This document shows positions 1 to 10,176 of a DNA stretch of 64,000 nucleotides, piece after piece (the first letter of the stretch is position 1; every line of letters starts with the position of its first letter). Both the position numbers and the translations under genes were made by a program. The notes under the pieces are model-generated. The model made no database searches and was not told where the DNA came from. It saw nothing but the letters and a program-made list of their open reading frames with translations. The DNA is from an uncultured Sphingomonadaceae bacterium (GTDB lineage Bacteria; Pseudomonadota; Alphaproteobacteria; Sphingomonadales; Sphingomonadaceae): assembly GCA_947493195.1 (NCBI GenBank), contig CANLQG010000005.1:310001-374000 (forward strand), given 5' to 3'.

Positions 1-852
1 GCGCGCCATGACCTGCGCGATCTCGGCCACCTCCCGCTTGCCCTTGCCGGTCCCGTCGCCGCCGCGATAGACAAGGCAGGTGCCGCCCTGCTCCAGGTGG
101 AGCGGGTATTCGCCTAGCGAGGCGGGTATTGCAGGCAGCGGCGCGTCGAAGGTGAAGTGCGCTTCCGTGCGGCCAAGCTTGGCCATGATCGCATCCTTCT
201 CGTCCACCAGCAGGATACGCCCCTTGCTGATCACGCCCACCCGGTCGGCCATTTCTTCGGCTTCCTCGATGTAATGGGTGGTGAGGATGATCGTCGTCCC
301 CTTCTCACGCAGCGCGTCGATCTGGCGCCACATATCGCGCCGCAGTTCCACGTCCACCCCAGCAGTCGGCTCGTCGAGGAACAGCAGTTGCGGATCGTGC
401 GCCAGCGCCTTGGCGATCATGACGCGCCGCTTCATCCCGCCCGAAAGCGCGCGAATCTGTGCATCGCGCTTGTCCCATAAGCTGAGGCTGCGCAGGACTT
501 CCTCGATGCGCGCATCGTCGGGCTCGCACCCGAACATTCCGCGCGAAAAGCGCACCTGCCGGATGACCTTGTCGAACATGTCGAAGCTGAGCTCCTGCGG
601 CACCAGCCCGATATCGCGTCGCACCTGCTTCCAGTGCTTGGCCAAGTCCTTGCCGAATACCTCGATCCGGCCGCCAGTGGGCCGCACCATGCCGCAGACC
701 GACCCGATGAGCGTGGTCTTGCCCGCCCCATTCGGCCCGAGAAGCGCGAATATCTCGCCACGCCTGATTGTCAGGTCGACGCCGTCGAGCGCCTTTACCC
801 CGCTCTTGTAGGTTTTTTCGAGGCCACGAATGTCGAGGATGGTGTCGGTCAA
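1..852 (-). CDS. ABC transporter ATP-binding protein (3' end beyond window)
   Basis: This is the nucleotide-binding subunit of an ABC exporter of the multidrug/YadG class; the substrate is not known. The reading frame shows Walker A (GPNGAGKTT, about residues 39-47), the signature LSGGMKRR, Walker B ending [10 protein letters not shown], and the switch histidine in TTHY. It runs off the window after 284 codons, close to the usual length of about 300, so little is missing. The best start is TTG at 852, which overlaps the TGA stop of the upstream carotenoid oxygenase (TTGA) and suggests translational coupling. No in-frame ATG lies nearby. The membrane subunit would be expected just outside the window. 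Confidence 0.85.
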   Translation of the reverse strand, partial: MTDTILDIRGLEKTYKSGVKALDGVDLTIRRGEIFALLGPNGAGKTTLIGSVCGMVRPTGGRIEVFGKDLAKHWKQVRRDIGLVPQELSFDMFDKVIRQVRFSRGMFGCEPDDARIEEVLRSLSLWDKRDAQIRALSGGMKRRVMIAKALAHDPQLLFLDEPTAGVDVELRRDMWRQIDALREKGTTIILTTHYIEEAEEMADRVGVISKGRILLVDEKDAIMAKLGRTEAHFTFDAPLPAIPASLGEYPLHLEQGGTCLVYRGGDGTGKGKREVAEIAQVMAR

Positions 853-2276
853 GCGGGTAACCAGTTTCCGTGAAAGCCGGGAGGGATGCGCTGCGGTATG
901 TGGACCGCAGCGATAGTGTCAAGCGTCAGGGCGTCGCAGATCTCCAGCGTGGTCTCGTCCTTTGCCGGGTCGATGACGTACCCCATCACCCAGCCATCGC
1001 CCTCCGACGCGTCGGGGCTGCGCGGGACGAAAACGAATTCGCCCGGCACGCGGTGATCGCCAAAGTCGCGCACCACGGTTTCGCCGGTTTCCAGGTCATG
1101 CCGCAAGAGAGGCAGGCCTTCGCTCAAGTCGAGATTTCCCGTCTCGGGAATGCCGATAGTCCACAGGTAGCGATAGTCGGAGCAGAAGCGCCGCTCGTCT
1201 GGCCGGGGGAACTCCTGCGGGCGCGCATCCAGCGTTTCCCGGCTGAACGTGCCGGTCTCGGGATCGAGATACCAGCGTTCCAGCCCCCTGCCCTTGCCAT
1301 AGGGACCGGGCATCGGCCCGTCGTGCATGGTCTCGTAGGCGCAGACATCCAGCGCAACGCGGCCATCGGCGAGATCGAAACTGTTGCCGATATGGAAGAC
1401 GAAGGCCGGATCGACTTCGCACCAGACGATGTCCTCTGCCGTGCCTTCGCGCGGCAGCAGGCCGACGCGCGCGCGGTGATCGGGCTTCCAGCGATAGGGG
1501 AACGTCTCGCCGGCAATCAGGGCCTGCATGGAAAAGCACATGGGCAGATCGAAGATCAGCACGAAACGGTCGGTCAGCCCGCAATCGTGGACAGAGGGGC
1601 CGTGCCGCACCGGGATCGGCGTCTCCCGCAGCACCGTGCCCGTCTTGTCGATCACCACGTGGCGCAGCATTTCGGGCTTGGTCGCTTCGTAGCAGATGGC
1701 GTGCAGTTCCCCGGTCTTCGGGTCTTCGTGCGGGTGAGCGGTGTAGGACCCGGTCAGTCCGCCACCAAGGTTGGAATAGGCGCGCGTTTCCAGGTCGTCG
1801 CCCAACGCCACCGGGAAGGAGCCCGCTTCTACCAGCGCCATGATCTCTCCGCCGATGCGCAGCACGTTCGTGTTCACCGTGTCGTTGGCGTTGCGCCGAG
1901 GACCGGGCGCTGCCTCCGGTCCGCCGCGACCGGCCAGGTGGCGCGAGCGGATGAAGCGGTTGCGATACCACTGCACGTGCCCGCCCTGCAGCTTCACGCC
2001 GTGAACCATCCCGTCGCCCAGGAACCAGTGGTGCCCCTTCTCCGGTTTACCGAAAGGGTTGGGGCCGATGCGGACGTACTGGCCATTCAGCTCCGGCGGG
2101 ACAGTGCCCGTCACCATCAGGTTGGTGAACGTCTCCTCGCTCTCAAGCGGCTTGTGCACGCCGTTGTAGAAAGGATTGGTGTCCGGCGAGGGAAGACGCT
2201 GACGGTTGAATTCGGCGAGGCGCGTGACAACGGGCACCATCGCCTTGCGCACCGCGCGTTCGAGTACCGATGCCAT
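849..2276 (-). CDS. carotenoid oxygenase family protein
   Basis: This is a non-haem iron enzyme of the carotenoid cleavage dioxygenase/lignostilbene dioxygenase family, which splits a carotenoid or stilbene double bond with O2. At 475 residues it has family length. The four iron-binding histidines are recognisable in TAHPHEDP (about 181/183), [11 protein letters not shown] (230), VFHIGNSF (295) and the C-terminal GFHGNW (469). There is no signal peptide, so it is cytosolic or peripheral to the membrane. Sphingomonads are usually carotenoid-rich, so an apocarotenoid-forming role is plausible, but the substrate cannot be read from the sequence. The stop overlaps the start of the ABC ATPase gene. 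Confidence 0.9.
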   Translation of the reverse strand: MASVLERAVRKAMVPVVTRLAEFNRQRLPSPDTNPFYNGVHKPLESEETFTNLMVTGTVPPELNGQYVRIGPNPFGKPEKGHHWFLGDGMVHGVKLQGGHVQWYRNRFIRSRHLAGRGGPEAAPGPRRNANDTVNTNVLRIGGEIMALVEAGSFPVALGDDLETRAYSNLGGGLTGSYTAHPHEDPKTGELHAICYEATKPEMLRHVVIDKTGTVLRETPIPVRHGPSVHDCGLTDRFVLIFDLPMCFSMQALIAGETFPYRWKPDHRARVGLLPREGTAEDIVWCEVDPAFVFHIGNSFDLADGRVALDVCAYETMHDGPMPGPYGKGRGLERWYLDPETGTFSRETLDARPQEFPRPDERRFCSDYRYLWTIGIPETGNLDLSEGLPLLRHDLETGETVVRDFGDHRVPGEFVFVPRSPDASEGDGWVMGYVIDPAKDETTLEICDALTLDTIAAVHIPQRIPPGFHGNWLPA

Positions 2277-2315
2277 CCGCCGTCTCCAGTTGCTGTTTGC
2301 AACGCAGTAGCGGGT

Positions 2316-3350
2316 TTAACCCCCGGGTAGCAACAGTGACGAATCGCCGTAACTGTAGAACCGGTACCCCTGTGCGATCGCGTGAGCATAGACAGCCTGC
2401 ATCCGTTCGCGGCCCATTAAAGCAGATACAAGCATCATCAGGGTGGATTTGGGAAGATGGAAATTCGTCATCAGGCCCTCCACCGCGCGGAAGCGGTAGC
2501 CGGGCGTGATGAAGATGTCGGTGTCGGCGGAGAACGGGTGGATCACCCCATCCTCGTCCGCGGCGCTTTCCAGCAGGCGCAGACTGGTCGTACCGACGGC
2601 AATGATCCTGCCGCCCGCCGCGCGCGCGGCATTCAGGCGATCAGCCGTGGCTGCGTCGATAATGCCGAATTCGGCGTGCATGCGGTGGTCGTCGGTATCC
2701 TCTGCCTTCACCGGCAGGAACGTGCCCGCACCGACATGCAGGGTGAGCGTTTCGCGCCCGATCCCGGCGTCGTCCAGTGAAGCGATCAACCGGTCGGTAA
2801 AATGGAGTGCAGCCGTGGGGGCCGCCACGGCACCGTCCTTCTGCGCGAACATGGTTTGGTAATCTTCGCGGTCCTGCACATCGGTTTCGCGCTTGCCTGC
2901 GATGTAGGGTGGCAGGGGCATGCGCCCCGCCCTTTCAAGCAGCACTTCTACCGGCTCGTCACCCTCGAATGCCAAGGTGAAGCTGCCATCATCGTGCCGC
3001 TCTTCGGCGATGGCGAACACCTCCGCCCCGAATTCGACCCGGTCGCCGGGTTTCAGGCGCTTCGCATTGCGGATGAACGCCTGCCAGCGGCGCAGGTCCA
3101 GCCGCTTGTGCAGCGTGGCGCCGATGCGCGCCTCTCCGCGCCTGCCTTCAAGCTGCGCCGGGATTACGCGCGTGTCGTTGAACACTAGCACGTCGCCCGC
3201 ACGCAGCATGTCGGGCAGGTCGAGTACGCCGCAATCGGCGAACGGCGCGTCGCCACGCACCACGAGCATGCGCGCAGCATCGCGCGGCCGCGCCGGGCGC
3301 AGCGCGATCAGTTCCTGCGGCAGGTCGAAATCGAAGAGATCAACGCGCAT
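2316..3350 (-). CDS. queA: tRNA preQ1(34) S-adenosylmethionine ribosyltransferase-isomerase
   Basis: QueA transfers and isomerises the ribosyl part of SAM onto preQ1 at position 34 of tRNA, giving epoxyqueuosine. The N-terminus [16 protein letters not shown] is the typical QueA start, so I prefer the ATG at 3350 (344 aa) over the upstream ATG at 3368. Other family blocks are visible: [35 protein letters not shown], and the C-terminal [17 protein letters not shown] and FYSYGD. It is the last member of a minus-strand run with the cyclophilin and coaD, a common alphaproteobacterial order in which tgt often follows. Here the carotenoid oxygenase follows instead. Confidence 0.95.
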   Translation of the reverse strand: MRVDLFDFDLPQELIALRPARPRDAARMLVVRGDAPFADCGVLDLPDMLRAGDVLVFNDTRVIPAQLEGRRGEARIGATLHKRLDLRRWQAFIRNAKRLKPGDRVEFGAEVFAIAEERHDDGSFTLAFEGDEPVEVLLERAGRMPLPPYIAGKRETDVQDREDYQTMFAQKDGAVAAPTAALHFTDRLIASLDDAGIGRETLTLHVGAGTFLPVKAEDTDDHRMHAEFGIIDAATADRLNAARAAGGRIIAVGTTSLRLLESAADEDGVIHPFSADTDIFITPGYRFRAVEGLMTNFHLPKSTLMMLVSALMGRERMQAVYAHAIAQGYRFYSYGDSSLLLPGG

Positions 3351-3405
3351 CGGATTGAAGCCGACCATCCAGACCCTGTTACAGGGCCTGCCGGGTCAGG
3401 CGGTG

Positions 3406-4113
3406 CTACTCGCCGCTCGAGGCGTTGAGCATGTCTGCCGTGATGATCTCCGACGGCGGCGTCGACGCGTTCGGCATCATCTGCGGCACGTTATCCGATG
3501 CGATGCTGGCCTGCAGGATGCGCGTGGGATTGCTGGGCGGCTCGCCCCGCTGGATGGCATCCACGGCACCCATGTTCGAAATCACGCGGCCGAAATTGGT
3601 GTAGCGGCGATCCAGCGCGAAGCGCGGGTAGAACACGATGAAGAACTGGCTGTTGGCGCTGTCCTCGGAATCGGCGCGGGCCATGGACACGGTGCCGCGC
3701 ACGTGGGGCAGCATGTTGAACTCTTCCTCCAGGTCGGGAAGCGTCGATCCGCCCTGCCCGGTGCCGGTGGGATCGCCGGTCTGCGCCATGAAGCCGTCGA
3801 TCACGCGGTGGAACGGCACGCCGTTGTAGAACCCGTCACGCGCCAGCATTTTGATCCGCTCGACATGGTTGGGTGCCCATTCGGGTACCAGGCGGATGGC
3901 AACACGCTCTCCGGTCGACAAGTCGAGCAGGAGGATATTCTCGCGATCTTCCTGCACGTCGAAATTCACGCGAATGGGCAGCTGCCGCGTTTGCGCATTG
4001 GTGGAGTCCACCGTCTCGACAGCGGGCGTAAGCCCCATGTCCTGCGCAGCGGCAGGGGTGGCAGAGAAGGTGAATGCGGCAGCGATGGCCGACAGCGCGA
4101 TGTGGCGGATCAT
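3406..4113 (-). CDS. periplasmic peptidylprolyl isomerase (cyclophilin type)
   Basis: This is a cyclophilin-fold proline cis-trans isomerase of 235 aa. A signal peptide is clear: positive N-terminus MIRH, a hydrophobic stretch, and an Ala-rich cleavage region ending near AAAQ (about residue 23). Export to the periplasm is therefore likely. The cyclophilin core has FHRVIDGFMAQTGDPTGTGQ, GTVSMARAD and SQFFIV, with the catalytic-site arginine in FHRVI. It lies between coaD and queA in the same direction. A role in folding outer-membrane or periplasmic proteins is inferred. Confidence 0.93.
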   Translation of the reverse strand: MIRHIALSAIAAAFTFSATPAAAQDMGLTPAVETVDSTNAQTRQLPIRVNFDVQEDRENILLLDLSTGERVAIRLVPEWAPNHVERIKMLARDGFYNGVPFHRVIDGFMAQTGDPTGTGQGGSTLPDLEEEFNMLPHVRGTVSMARADSEDSANSQFFIVFYPRFALDRRYTNFGRVISNMGAVDAIQRGEPPSNPTRILQASIASDNVPQMMPNASTPPSEIITADMLNASSGE

Positions 4114-4202
4114 GGTCCCGTCCGAAAGATTGAAAGGTAGAATGCCCGCAAGCCCTATCGGTTGGGGCCTGACAGTTCAATGAACATAATCGCTGCGCAG
4201 CC

Positions 4203-4715
4203 TCAGATCTCGCCGCGCCTGCCAATCTTTGCAACGCGGGCCTCCACCTCATCCTTCACCAGCGGGCTGACGAAGGGCGTTATGTCACCGCCGTACAGAG
4301 CGATTTCCTTCACCAGCTTGGATGCAATGGGTTGCAGCGAGATATCGGCCATCAGGAAGACGGTTTCGATCGAATCGTCGATCTGCTGGTTCATGCCGGC
4401 CATCTGGTATTCGTATTCGAAGTCGGCCACGGCGCGTAGGCCGCGAATGATGACGCTGGCACCCACGTGGCTGGCGAATTTCATCAGCAAGGCATCGAAC
4501 CCGCGGATTTCGACATTATCGAGGCCGAGCCGCTCGATCTCGGACTTCATCATGTCCATCCGTTCTTCGGGCGTGAACATGGGATTCTTGCTGGGATTGG
4601 TGGTGACGCCGATCACCAGTCGATCCACCAGCTTGGCCCCGCGCCGGATGATATCGGCATGGCCCCGGGTGCAGGGGTCGAAAGTGCCAGGGTAAAGGCC
4701 GATGCGTTCTTTCAT
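4203..4715 (-). CDS. coaD: phosphopantetheine adenylyltransferase
   Basis: CoaD makes dephospho-CoA from 4'-phosphopantetheine and ATP, the penultimate step of CoA synthesis. The 170-aa product has the nucleotidyltransferase motif YPGTFDPCTRGHADII (T-x-G-H), GVTTNPSKNPMF, and RGLRAVADFEYE. Length and motifs are fully typical. The ATG overlaps the TAA of ispA (TAATG), so the two are probably translationally coupled. Confidence 0.97.
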   Translation of the reverse strand: MKERIGLYPGTFDPCTRGHADIIRRGAKLVDRLVIGVTTNPSKNPMFTPEERMDMMKSEIERLGLDNVEIRGFDALLMKFASHVGASVIIRGLRAVADFEYEYQMAGMNQQIDDSIETVFLMADISLQPIASKLVKEIALYGGDITPFVSPLVKDEVEARVAKIGRRGEI

Positions 4716-5629
4716 TACCTGTCCCGCTCGACAATAAACCGCGCCAGCGCACGCAGCAGGTCTGCTTCCTTGCCGTGGCCCGAAAGATGCCCGATGGCTT
4801 GTTCCGACAGGGCATGCGCCTGCGCCCGCGCACCTTCCGCGCCCATCAGCGAGACGAATGTCGCCTTGCCCTGCTCCGCATCCTTGCGCAGTGCCTTGCC
4901 AGCCTTTTCCTCGTCGCCTTCCTCGTCCAATAGGTCGTCGGCGATCTGGAACGCGAGGCCGATATCGCGGGCGTAATTGCGCAGGTGCGCGCGCCCGTCC
5001 GCCGGAACCTTGCCCAGTATCGCGCCCATCTCCACCGCCGCGCCCAGCAGGGCACCGGTCTTGAGCTGCTGCAGGCGGGTGACGCCGTGCAGGTCGAACT
5101 GCTCATGGTCGGCCGCCATGTCCATCACCTGGCCGCCCGCCATGCCGTTGTGGCCACTGGCGCTGGCAAGCGCGTGGACCAGTTCGGCACGGATGAAGGG
5201 ATCGCTGCTTACCATCGTGCCGCCCAGGATATCGAACGCCAGCGCGTGCAGCGAATCGCCCGCCAGCACCGCCGTCGCCTCGTCATACTGCCTGTGCAGC
5301 GTGGGCTTGCCGTGACGCAGATCGTCATCGTCCATGCACGGCAGGTCGTCATGGATCAGCGAATAGACGTGGATCGCCTCGATCGCGCAGCCAGCGCGCA
5401 CGGCTGCGTCGCGGCTGGCGCCGTACATCTCTGCCACAGTCACCAGCAGCATCGGTCGCACCCGCTTGCCGCCGTCGATCACGGCATAGCGCATCGCCTC
5501 CACCAAGGGGGCCCGCGCATCGCCGGGAACGGGCAGCAACTGGTCGAAGCAGGCGTCCACCTCGCGCTGGATGCGCTGGAGGCCTCTTCCTAGAACATCG
5601 TCCGCCACTACCAACCCCACCGCAGTCAC
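4715..5629 (-). CDS. ispA: polyprenyl (farnesyl/geranylgeranyl) diphosphate synthase
   Basis: This is a short-chain trans-prenyltransferase that condenses isopentenyl diphosphate with allylic diphosphates. Both Asp-rich motifs are present: the first in LIHDDLPCMDDDDLRHG, the second in AFQIADDLLDEEGD. GGKRVRPML carries the substrate-binding Lys/Arg. At 304 aa it fits IspA-type farnesyl diphosphate synthase, and its pairing with xseB supports that. The start is GTG, overlapping the xseB stop (GTGA). Product chain length cannot be fixed by eye. It may feed the carotenoid and quinone pathways. Confidence 0.92.
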   Translation of the reverse strand: MTAVGLVVADDVLGRGLQRIQREVDACFDQLLPVPGDARAPLVEAMRYAVIDGGKRVRPMLLVTVAEMYGASRDAAVRAGCAIEAIHVYSLIHDDLPCMDDDDLRHGKPTLHRQYDEATAVLAGDSLHALAFDILGGTMVSSDPFIRAELVHALASASGHNGMAGGQVMDMAADHEQFDLHGVTRLQQLKTGALLGAAVEMGAILGKVPADGRAHLRNYARDIGLAFQIADDLLDEEGDEEKAGKALRKDAEQGKATFVSLMGAEGARAQAHALSEQAIGHLSGHGKEADLLRALARFIVERDR

Positions 5630-5886
5630 CCTGCGTCGAAGGGCGCGGTGCCCACCGGCTTGCCATCTGGACCAGATACGATCTTCTCGATCCGCTCCTG
5701 CGCTGCATCGAGCCGCGCCTGGCAGTGACGACGCAGCGCGTCGCCGCGTTCGTAAAGCGCAATGCTCTCGTCCAGCGGAACTTCGCCGCCTTCCAGTCTG
5801 CGCACGACGTCCTCAAGACTGCGAAGTGCTTCCTCGAAACTCATTGCGGAAATGTCGGGGCCGTCCTGTTCCATGCGCGGGACCAT
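5626..5886 (-). CDS. xseB: exodeoxyribonuclease VII small subunit
   Basis: The 86-aa product is the small subunit of exonuclease VII, which with XseA degrades single-stranded DNA. MSFEEALRSLEDVVRRLEGGEVPLDESIALYERGDAL is the typical helical core of this family. The C-terminal tail after ERIEKI is variable. It is the first gene of the xseB-ispA-coaD run, with the large subunit gene elsewhere. The start could be the first ATG or the one four codons later. Confidence 0.93.
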   Translation of the reverse strand: MVPRMEQDGPDISAMSFEEALRSLEDVVRRLEGGEVPLDESIALYERGDALRRHCQARLDAAQERIEKIVSGPDGKPVGTAPFDAG

Positions 5887-5937
5887 TGACGGTGGCAGGG
5901 CGCAGGGTCAAGCTGTGCAGTATCGGGAGAGCAGGAT

Positions 5938-6339
5938 ATGAAGTGGATTATCGCCTATATCGCCGCAGCCGTGGCTTTCGGTGCGCTGGATGCGGTGTAT
6001 CTGCGCTGGGCGGCGGACAATCTGTATCGCCCCATAATCGGCTCCATCTTGGCGGACGAGTTTCGCATGGGCGCGGCGATCGCGTTCTACCTCGTGTACA
6101 TAGCAGGCATGGTGTGGTTCGCGGTGAAGCCGGGGATCGAGGCGGGCAGCGTAGGAACGGCCCTGCTGAACGGGGCGCTGCTGGGTGGCCTGTGTTACGC
6201 CACTTTCGACCTTACCAGCCAGGCGGTGATGAAGGTCTGGTCTACCCAGTTATCGCTGATCGATATCGCCTGGGGCGCATTCGCCACCGCCATCGCCGCC
6301 AGCGTGGCCACATGGGCCGCGCTGCGGTTCGGCAGCTGA
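5938..6339 (+). CDS. DUF2177 family membrane protein
   Basis: This 133-aa integral membrane protein has four predicted membrane segments (about residues 2-20, 42-62, 73-92 and 105-128). The pattern of LDAVYLRW near the N-terminus and LCYATFDLTSQAV in the third segment matches the DUF2177 family. The function is unknown. A purine-rich ribosome-binding stretch (GGAGAGCAGGAT) precedes the ATG. It is transcribed away from xseB and ends 63 bp before purL. Confidence 0.85.
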   Translation: MKWIIAYIAAAVAFGALDAVYLRWAADNLYRPIIGSILADEFRMGAAIAFYLVYIAGMVWFAVKPGIEAGSVGTALLNGALLGGLCYATFDLTSQAVMKVWSTQLSLIDIAWGAFATAIAASVATWAALRFGS

Positions 6340-6402
6340 TCTGGGTAAAATTGGCGATCAGGGGACTGGCGAAGGCGCGACGCCGGGGCTAAGGCGCTGC
6401 GC

Positions 6403-8637
6403 ATGTCAGAGATCACTGCAGAAGTCGTCGCCCAGCACGGGCTGTCCAAGGAAGAATACGAGCGCGTCCTGCACGCCCTTGGCCGCGAACCCAACCTTGT
6501 GGAACTGGGCATCTTCTCGGTCATGTGGAGCGAGCACTGCTCCTACAAGTCAAGCCGCCTGCACCTGAAGAAGCTGCCGACCGAGGCACCGTGGGTGATC
6601 TGCGGACCGGGCGAGAACGCGGGCGTGATCGACATTGGCGACGGACAGGCTGCCATCTTCAAGATGGAGAGCCACAACCACCCCAGCTACATTGAACCCT
6701 ACCAGGGCGCGGCGACGGGCGTTGGCGGGATCCTGCGCGATGTCTTCACAATGGGTGCGCGGCCCGTGGCCAATGCCAACGCGCTGCGGTTCGGACGGCC
6801 GAGCCATCCGAAGATGAAGCACCTTGTCCAGGGCGTGGTCGCGGGTATCGGCGGTTATGGCAACTGCGTGGGCGTGCCCACCATTGCCGGAGAAACGAAC
6901 TTCCATCCCGCCTACGACGGCAACATCCTGGTCAACGCGATGACCGTGGGCGTGGCCGACGCCGACAAGATTTTCTACTCCGCCGCCACGGGCGTGGGTA
7001 ACCCGATTGTCTATGTCGGATCCAAGACCGGGCGCGACGGCATTCACGGCGCGACCATGGCCAGCGCCGATTTCGGCGAGGATGCCGAGGAAAAGCGCCC
7101 CACGGTCCAGGTGGGCGATCCCTTTACGGAAAAGCTGCTGATCGAGGCCTGCCTCGAACTGATGGCAACCGATGCCATCGTCGCCATCCAGGACATGGGC
7201 GCCGCCGGTCTCACCTCCTCCAGCGTGGAAATGGCCACCAACGGCAAAGCGGGCATCCGGTTGGACATGAACAAGGTGCCCTGCCGTGAAGAGGGCATGA
7301 CGCCCTACGAAATGATGCTGAGCGAAAGCCAGGAGCGCATGCTCATGGTGTTGAAGCCCGGCAAGGAAGAGATGGCAGCCGCCATTTTCGCGAAGTGGGA
7401 GCTGGACTTTGCCGTGATCGGCGAAGTCACCGACACGCGCCACATGGTGCTGGAATGGAACGGCGAAGTCGTTTGCGATATTCCGCTCGGCCCGCTGGCG
7501 AAAGACGCACCTGAATACGACCGGCCCTACCTGTCGAAGGATGAATATGCCAAGTGGGCGGGCATCGAGCCGATGGTCGCGCGCCCGGATACAGGAAATC
7601 CCGGCAAGGATCTGCTCGAACTGCTGGCCTCCCCCAACCTCGCATCGAAGGCCTGGATTTCGCAGCAGTACGACAGCCAGGTCGGTGCCGATACCTTGCA
7701 GACCGGTGGCGATGCCGGTGTCGTGCGGGTTCATGGCACGAAAAAAGCGCTCGCGATAACCACAGACTGCACGCCGCGCTATGTCTATGCCAACCCCTAC
7801 GAAGGCGGTAAGCAGGCCATTGCGGAGGCCTACCGCAACCTGTGTGCCGTCGGCGCGCGTCCGCTGGCGGTGACCAATTGCCTGAATTTCGCCAATCCGC
7901 AGCGGCCCGAGATCATGGCCCAGTTCGTTCACGCGCTGGACGGTATGGGCGAAGCCTGCCGCGAACTGGATTTCCCCATCGTTTCAGGCAACGTCTCTCT
8001 CTATAACGAGAGCAAGGCGACCGGCGGCGGCTCTGCGATCCTGCCCACTCCCGCCATCGGCGGTGTGGGTATCATTGACGACTACGCCACGATGATGACC
8101 ATGAACTTCAAGGCTGAGGGTGAGACGATCTACCTGATCGGCGCAGAGGCATGGGCCACGCCCGACCCGGAACGTTCGCACCTTGGCAAATCGCTGTGGC
8201 TGCAGGTCGTGCATGGCCGCGACGAGGGGCGCACGCCGCCTGTCGACCTGGCGCTGGAGATGAGTGCGGGCAAGATCGTGCGCCAGTTGATCGCCGAAGG
8301 CCTGGTGAGCGCGGTGCATGACGTGTCCGATGGCGGTCTTGCCGTCGCACTGGCAGAGATGGCGCTGGCAGGCGGCATGGGCGCCGATGTCCAGCCGAAC
8401 GAGAAGTTCACCGCCGCGCAGTGGTGGTTTGGCGAGGACCAGGGCCGCTACGTCGTGACCGTTCCCGATCCCGCCGCGCTGAACGAAGCGCTGGCCAAGG
8501 GCACCGAGGACGAAGACCAGGCCCGCGTGGGCTTCCGGCGCATCGGCACCACCGGCGGCGACAGCCTGCTGGGTGTATCGCTGGACGAGATGCGCACCGC
8601 GCACCGCAGCTTCTTCAAGGAATGGATGGAGGGCTGA
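6403..8637 (+). CDS. purL: phosphoribosylformylglycinamidine synthase subunit II
   Basis: PurL catalyses the ATP-dependent conversion of FGAR to FGAM in purine synthesis. At 744 aa it is the small form that works with PurS and PurQ, which are not in this window. Visible blocks include [12 protein letters not shown] near residue 46, [24 protein letters not shown] (ATP site), [27 protein letters not shown], and the C-terminal [18 protein letters not shown]. The stop overlaps the start of the DUF3052 gene (TGATG). Confidence 0.97.
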   Translation: MSEITAEVVAQHGLSKEEYERVLHALGREPNLVELGIFSVMWSEHCSYKSSRLHLKKLPTEAPWVICGPGENAGVIDIGDGQAAIFKMESHNHPSYIEPYQGAATGVGGILRDVFTMGARPVANANALRFGRPSHPKMKHLVQGVVAGIGGYGNCVGVPTIAGETNFHPAYDGNILVNAMTVGVADADKIFYSAATGVGNPIVYVGSKTGRDGIHGATMASADFGEDAEEKRPTVQVGDPFTEKLLIEACLELMATDAIVAIQDMGAAGLTSSSVEMATNGKAGIRLDMNKVPCREEGMTPYEMMLSESQERMLMVLKPGKEEMAAAIFAKWELDFAVIGEVTDTRHMVLEWNGEVVCDIPLGPLAKDAPEYDRPYLSKDEYAKWAGIEPMVARPDTGNPGKDLLELLASPNLASKAWISQQYDSQVGADTLQTGGDAGVVRVHGTKKALAITTDCTPRYVYANPYEGGKQAIAEAYRNLCAVGARPLAVTNCLNFANPQRPEIMAQFVHALDGMGEACRELDFPIVSGNVSLYNESKATGGGSAILPTPAIGGVGIIDDYATMMTMNFKAEGETIYLIGAEAWATPDPERSHLGKSLWLQVVHGRDEGRTPPVDLALEMSAGKIVRQLIAEGLVSAVHDVSDGGLAVALAEMALAGGMGADVQPNEKFTAAQWWFGEDQGRYVVTVPDPAALNEALAKGTEDEDQARVGFRRIGTTGGDSLLGVSLDEMRTAHRSFFKEWMEG

Positions 8638-9056
8638 TGCCCCAAGGTCCCTCCAGCAGCTATTCGGACACGCCGCTAGCGAAGAAGCTGAACCTGCGCG
8701 ACGGGCAGCGCGTGTGGTTCGATGGCATGCCGGAAAACGTCGAGGACGAGATTGCCGACTACGCGCTCGATCTGACATTGGTGGCCTCGCCGGAGGAGGG
8801 CGTGGACGCGGCCCATATCTTCGTGACGGAGCGGGACCGGCTGGCCGCGCTGCTAGAAACCTTGCGCGGCGCCATCGCCAGCGACGGGCAGATCTGGGTC
8901 AGCTGGCCCAAGAAGGCATCTGGGGTCAAGACCGACATCACTGAGGATACGATCCGCGAGCTTGGCCTGCCACTGGGAATGGTGGATACGAAAGTCTGTG
9001 CGGTCAACGATGTCTGGTCGGGCCTGAAGCTGGTGATCCGCAAGGACTTGCGATGA
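8637..9056 (+). CDS. DUF3052 family protein
   Basis: The 139-aa protein begins at the ATG overlapping the purL stop. The middle has HIFVTERDRLAALLETLR and the conserved IWVSWPKKASGVKTDITED followed by KVCAVNDVWSGLKLV, which I recognise as DUF3052. Its molecular role is unknown. Translational coupling to purL on one side and to the nitroreductase on the other (ATGA overlap) shows a three-gene transcription unit. Confidence 0.85.
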   Translation: MPQGPSSSYSDTPLAKKLNLRDGQRVWFDGMPENVEDEIADYALDLTLVASPEEGVDAAHIFVTERDRLAALLETLRGAIASDGQIWVSWPKKASGVKTDITEDTIRELGLPLGMVDTKVCAVNDVWSGLKLVIRKDLR

Positions 9057-9739
9057 GCGGCGGAAGCGAACCCTTCCCCCGCCTGCCCGAACTCACCGAC
9101 GAAGAACGGGTCGCCCTTTCCCACGCGACATTCGAACGGCTGAAAACGCGTCACTCTTGCCGCGCATTTACAGATCAATCGGTCCCCCGCGAAGTCATCG
9201 AACATGCGATCCGCGCCGCCGGCACCGCGCCGAGCGGGGCAAACCACCAGCCTTGGCATTTCGCCGTGATCGGCTCCCCCGGAAAGAAACGCGCCATTCG
9301 CGAGGCTGCCGAGGCGGAAGAGCGGCGCTTCTATGGAGAGGACGGCGAAAAGCCAAAAGCCAGCGAGGAATGGCTGGGCGCCCTCGCCCCCATCGGGACC
9401 GATGCCAGCAAGCCTTTCCTGGAAACCGCGCCCTGGCTGATTGCCTGTTTTGCCCAGCGCACCGGCGGAATCGAGGAAGATGGGGAGACGCAGAACTATT
9501 ATGTCAACGAAAGCGTCGGCATCGCCTGCGGCCTGCTGATCGCCACCCTGCACGAAGCAGGGCTGGCAACGCTTACCCACACGCCGTCCCCGATGGGATT
9601 CCTGCGCGAGGTGTGCGGTCGGCCTAATAACGAGAAGCCGCTGATGATCGTGGTGGTCGGGCATCCGGCAGCCGATGCCACGGTTCCGGAGCATGCGTTG
9701 CAAAAGAAGCCGATGGAGCAGATTTCCAGCTGGCTGTGA
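9053..9739 (+). CDS. nitroreductase family flavoprotein
   Basis: This FMN-dependent oxidoreductase has 228 aa. The N-terminal part has RHSCRAFTDQSVPREVIEHAI followed by AGTAPSGANHQPWHFAVI, the FMN-binding block of the nitroreductase superfamily. The C-terminal part has NESVGIACGLLIATLHEAGLATLTHTPSPM. The best comparison is with the iodotyrosine deiodinase/BluB-like branch, but the substrate cannot be told. It overlaps the DUF3052 stop by 4 bp and ends 5 bp from the convergent thioesterase gene. Confidence 0.88.
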   Translation: MSGGSEPFPRLPELTDEERVALSHATFERLKTRHSCRAFTDQSVPREVIEHAIRAAGTAPSGANHQPWHFAVIGSPGKKRAIREAAEAEERRFYGEDGEKPKASEEWLGALAPIGTDASKPFLETAPWLIACFAQRTGGIEEDGETQNYYVNESVGIACGLLIATLHEAGLATLTHTPSPMGFLREVCGRPNNEKPLMIVVVGHPAADATVPEHALQKKPMEQISSWL

Positions 9740-9744
9740 CGCTC

Positions 9745-10176
9745 CTATTTTGCCGCCATCACATGGAAGGTGCCGTTGGCGCGCATCAATAGCTTGCCCT
9801 GCGCGCCGTCCTTGCGCAAGCGGCAGTCGAGAGTAATCGTGTGACGCCCCGCCTTCAGCACTTCTACCTCGGCTTCGATCCAGTCACCCTCGCGGGCTGG
9901 GGCAAGAAAGTCCGCCGCCATCCCCTGTGTCACTGCATACTGACCCTTGGCCGCGGCGCGTCCGACGGCCAGCGTCAGCGCGGTGTCCACCAGGGTCATG
10001 AACATGCCGCCATGCAACGTGCCGATTGCATTGGCATGACGCCCATCCATCCGCATGCCGACCACGATGTTCTCACCGCGCTTGGCCATGAACATCGGCC
10101 CTGTAAGTTCATGGAAAGCGCCATAGGGTCGCATTTCGGAAAATCCGTCAGGAACGGCGGAAGCTCCATCACTCAT
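9745..10176 (-). CDS. PaaI-type hotdog thioesterase
   Basis: This small acyl-CoA thioesterase-like hotdog protein has 143 aa. The core motif ANAIGTLHGGMFMTLVDTALTLAVG is the PaaI-type signature, with the catalytic region HGG followed by the Asp in VDTA. The start is the ATG at 10176, eight bases inside the 3' end of serB (ATGAGTGATG carries the serB TGA). An upstream extension of the frame is only shadow. The substrate is unknown. Confidence 0.88.
   Translation of the reverse strand: MSDGASAVPDGFSEMRPYGAFHELTGPMFMAKRGENIVVGMRMDGRHANAIGTLHGGMFMTLVDTALTLAVGRAAAKGQYAVTQGMAADFLAPAREGDWIEAEVEVLKAGRHTITLDCRLRKDGAQGKLLMRANGTFHVMAAK

Noticed and set aside
870..2330. 486-aa plus-strand open frame over the carotenoid oxygenase
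   Set aside because: The minus frame has all four iron histidines and family length; the plus frame is antisense shadow.
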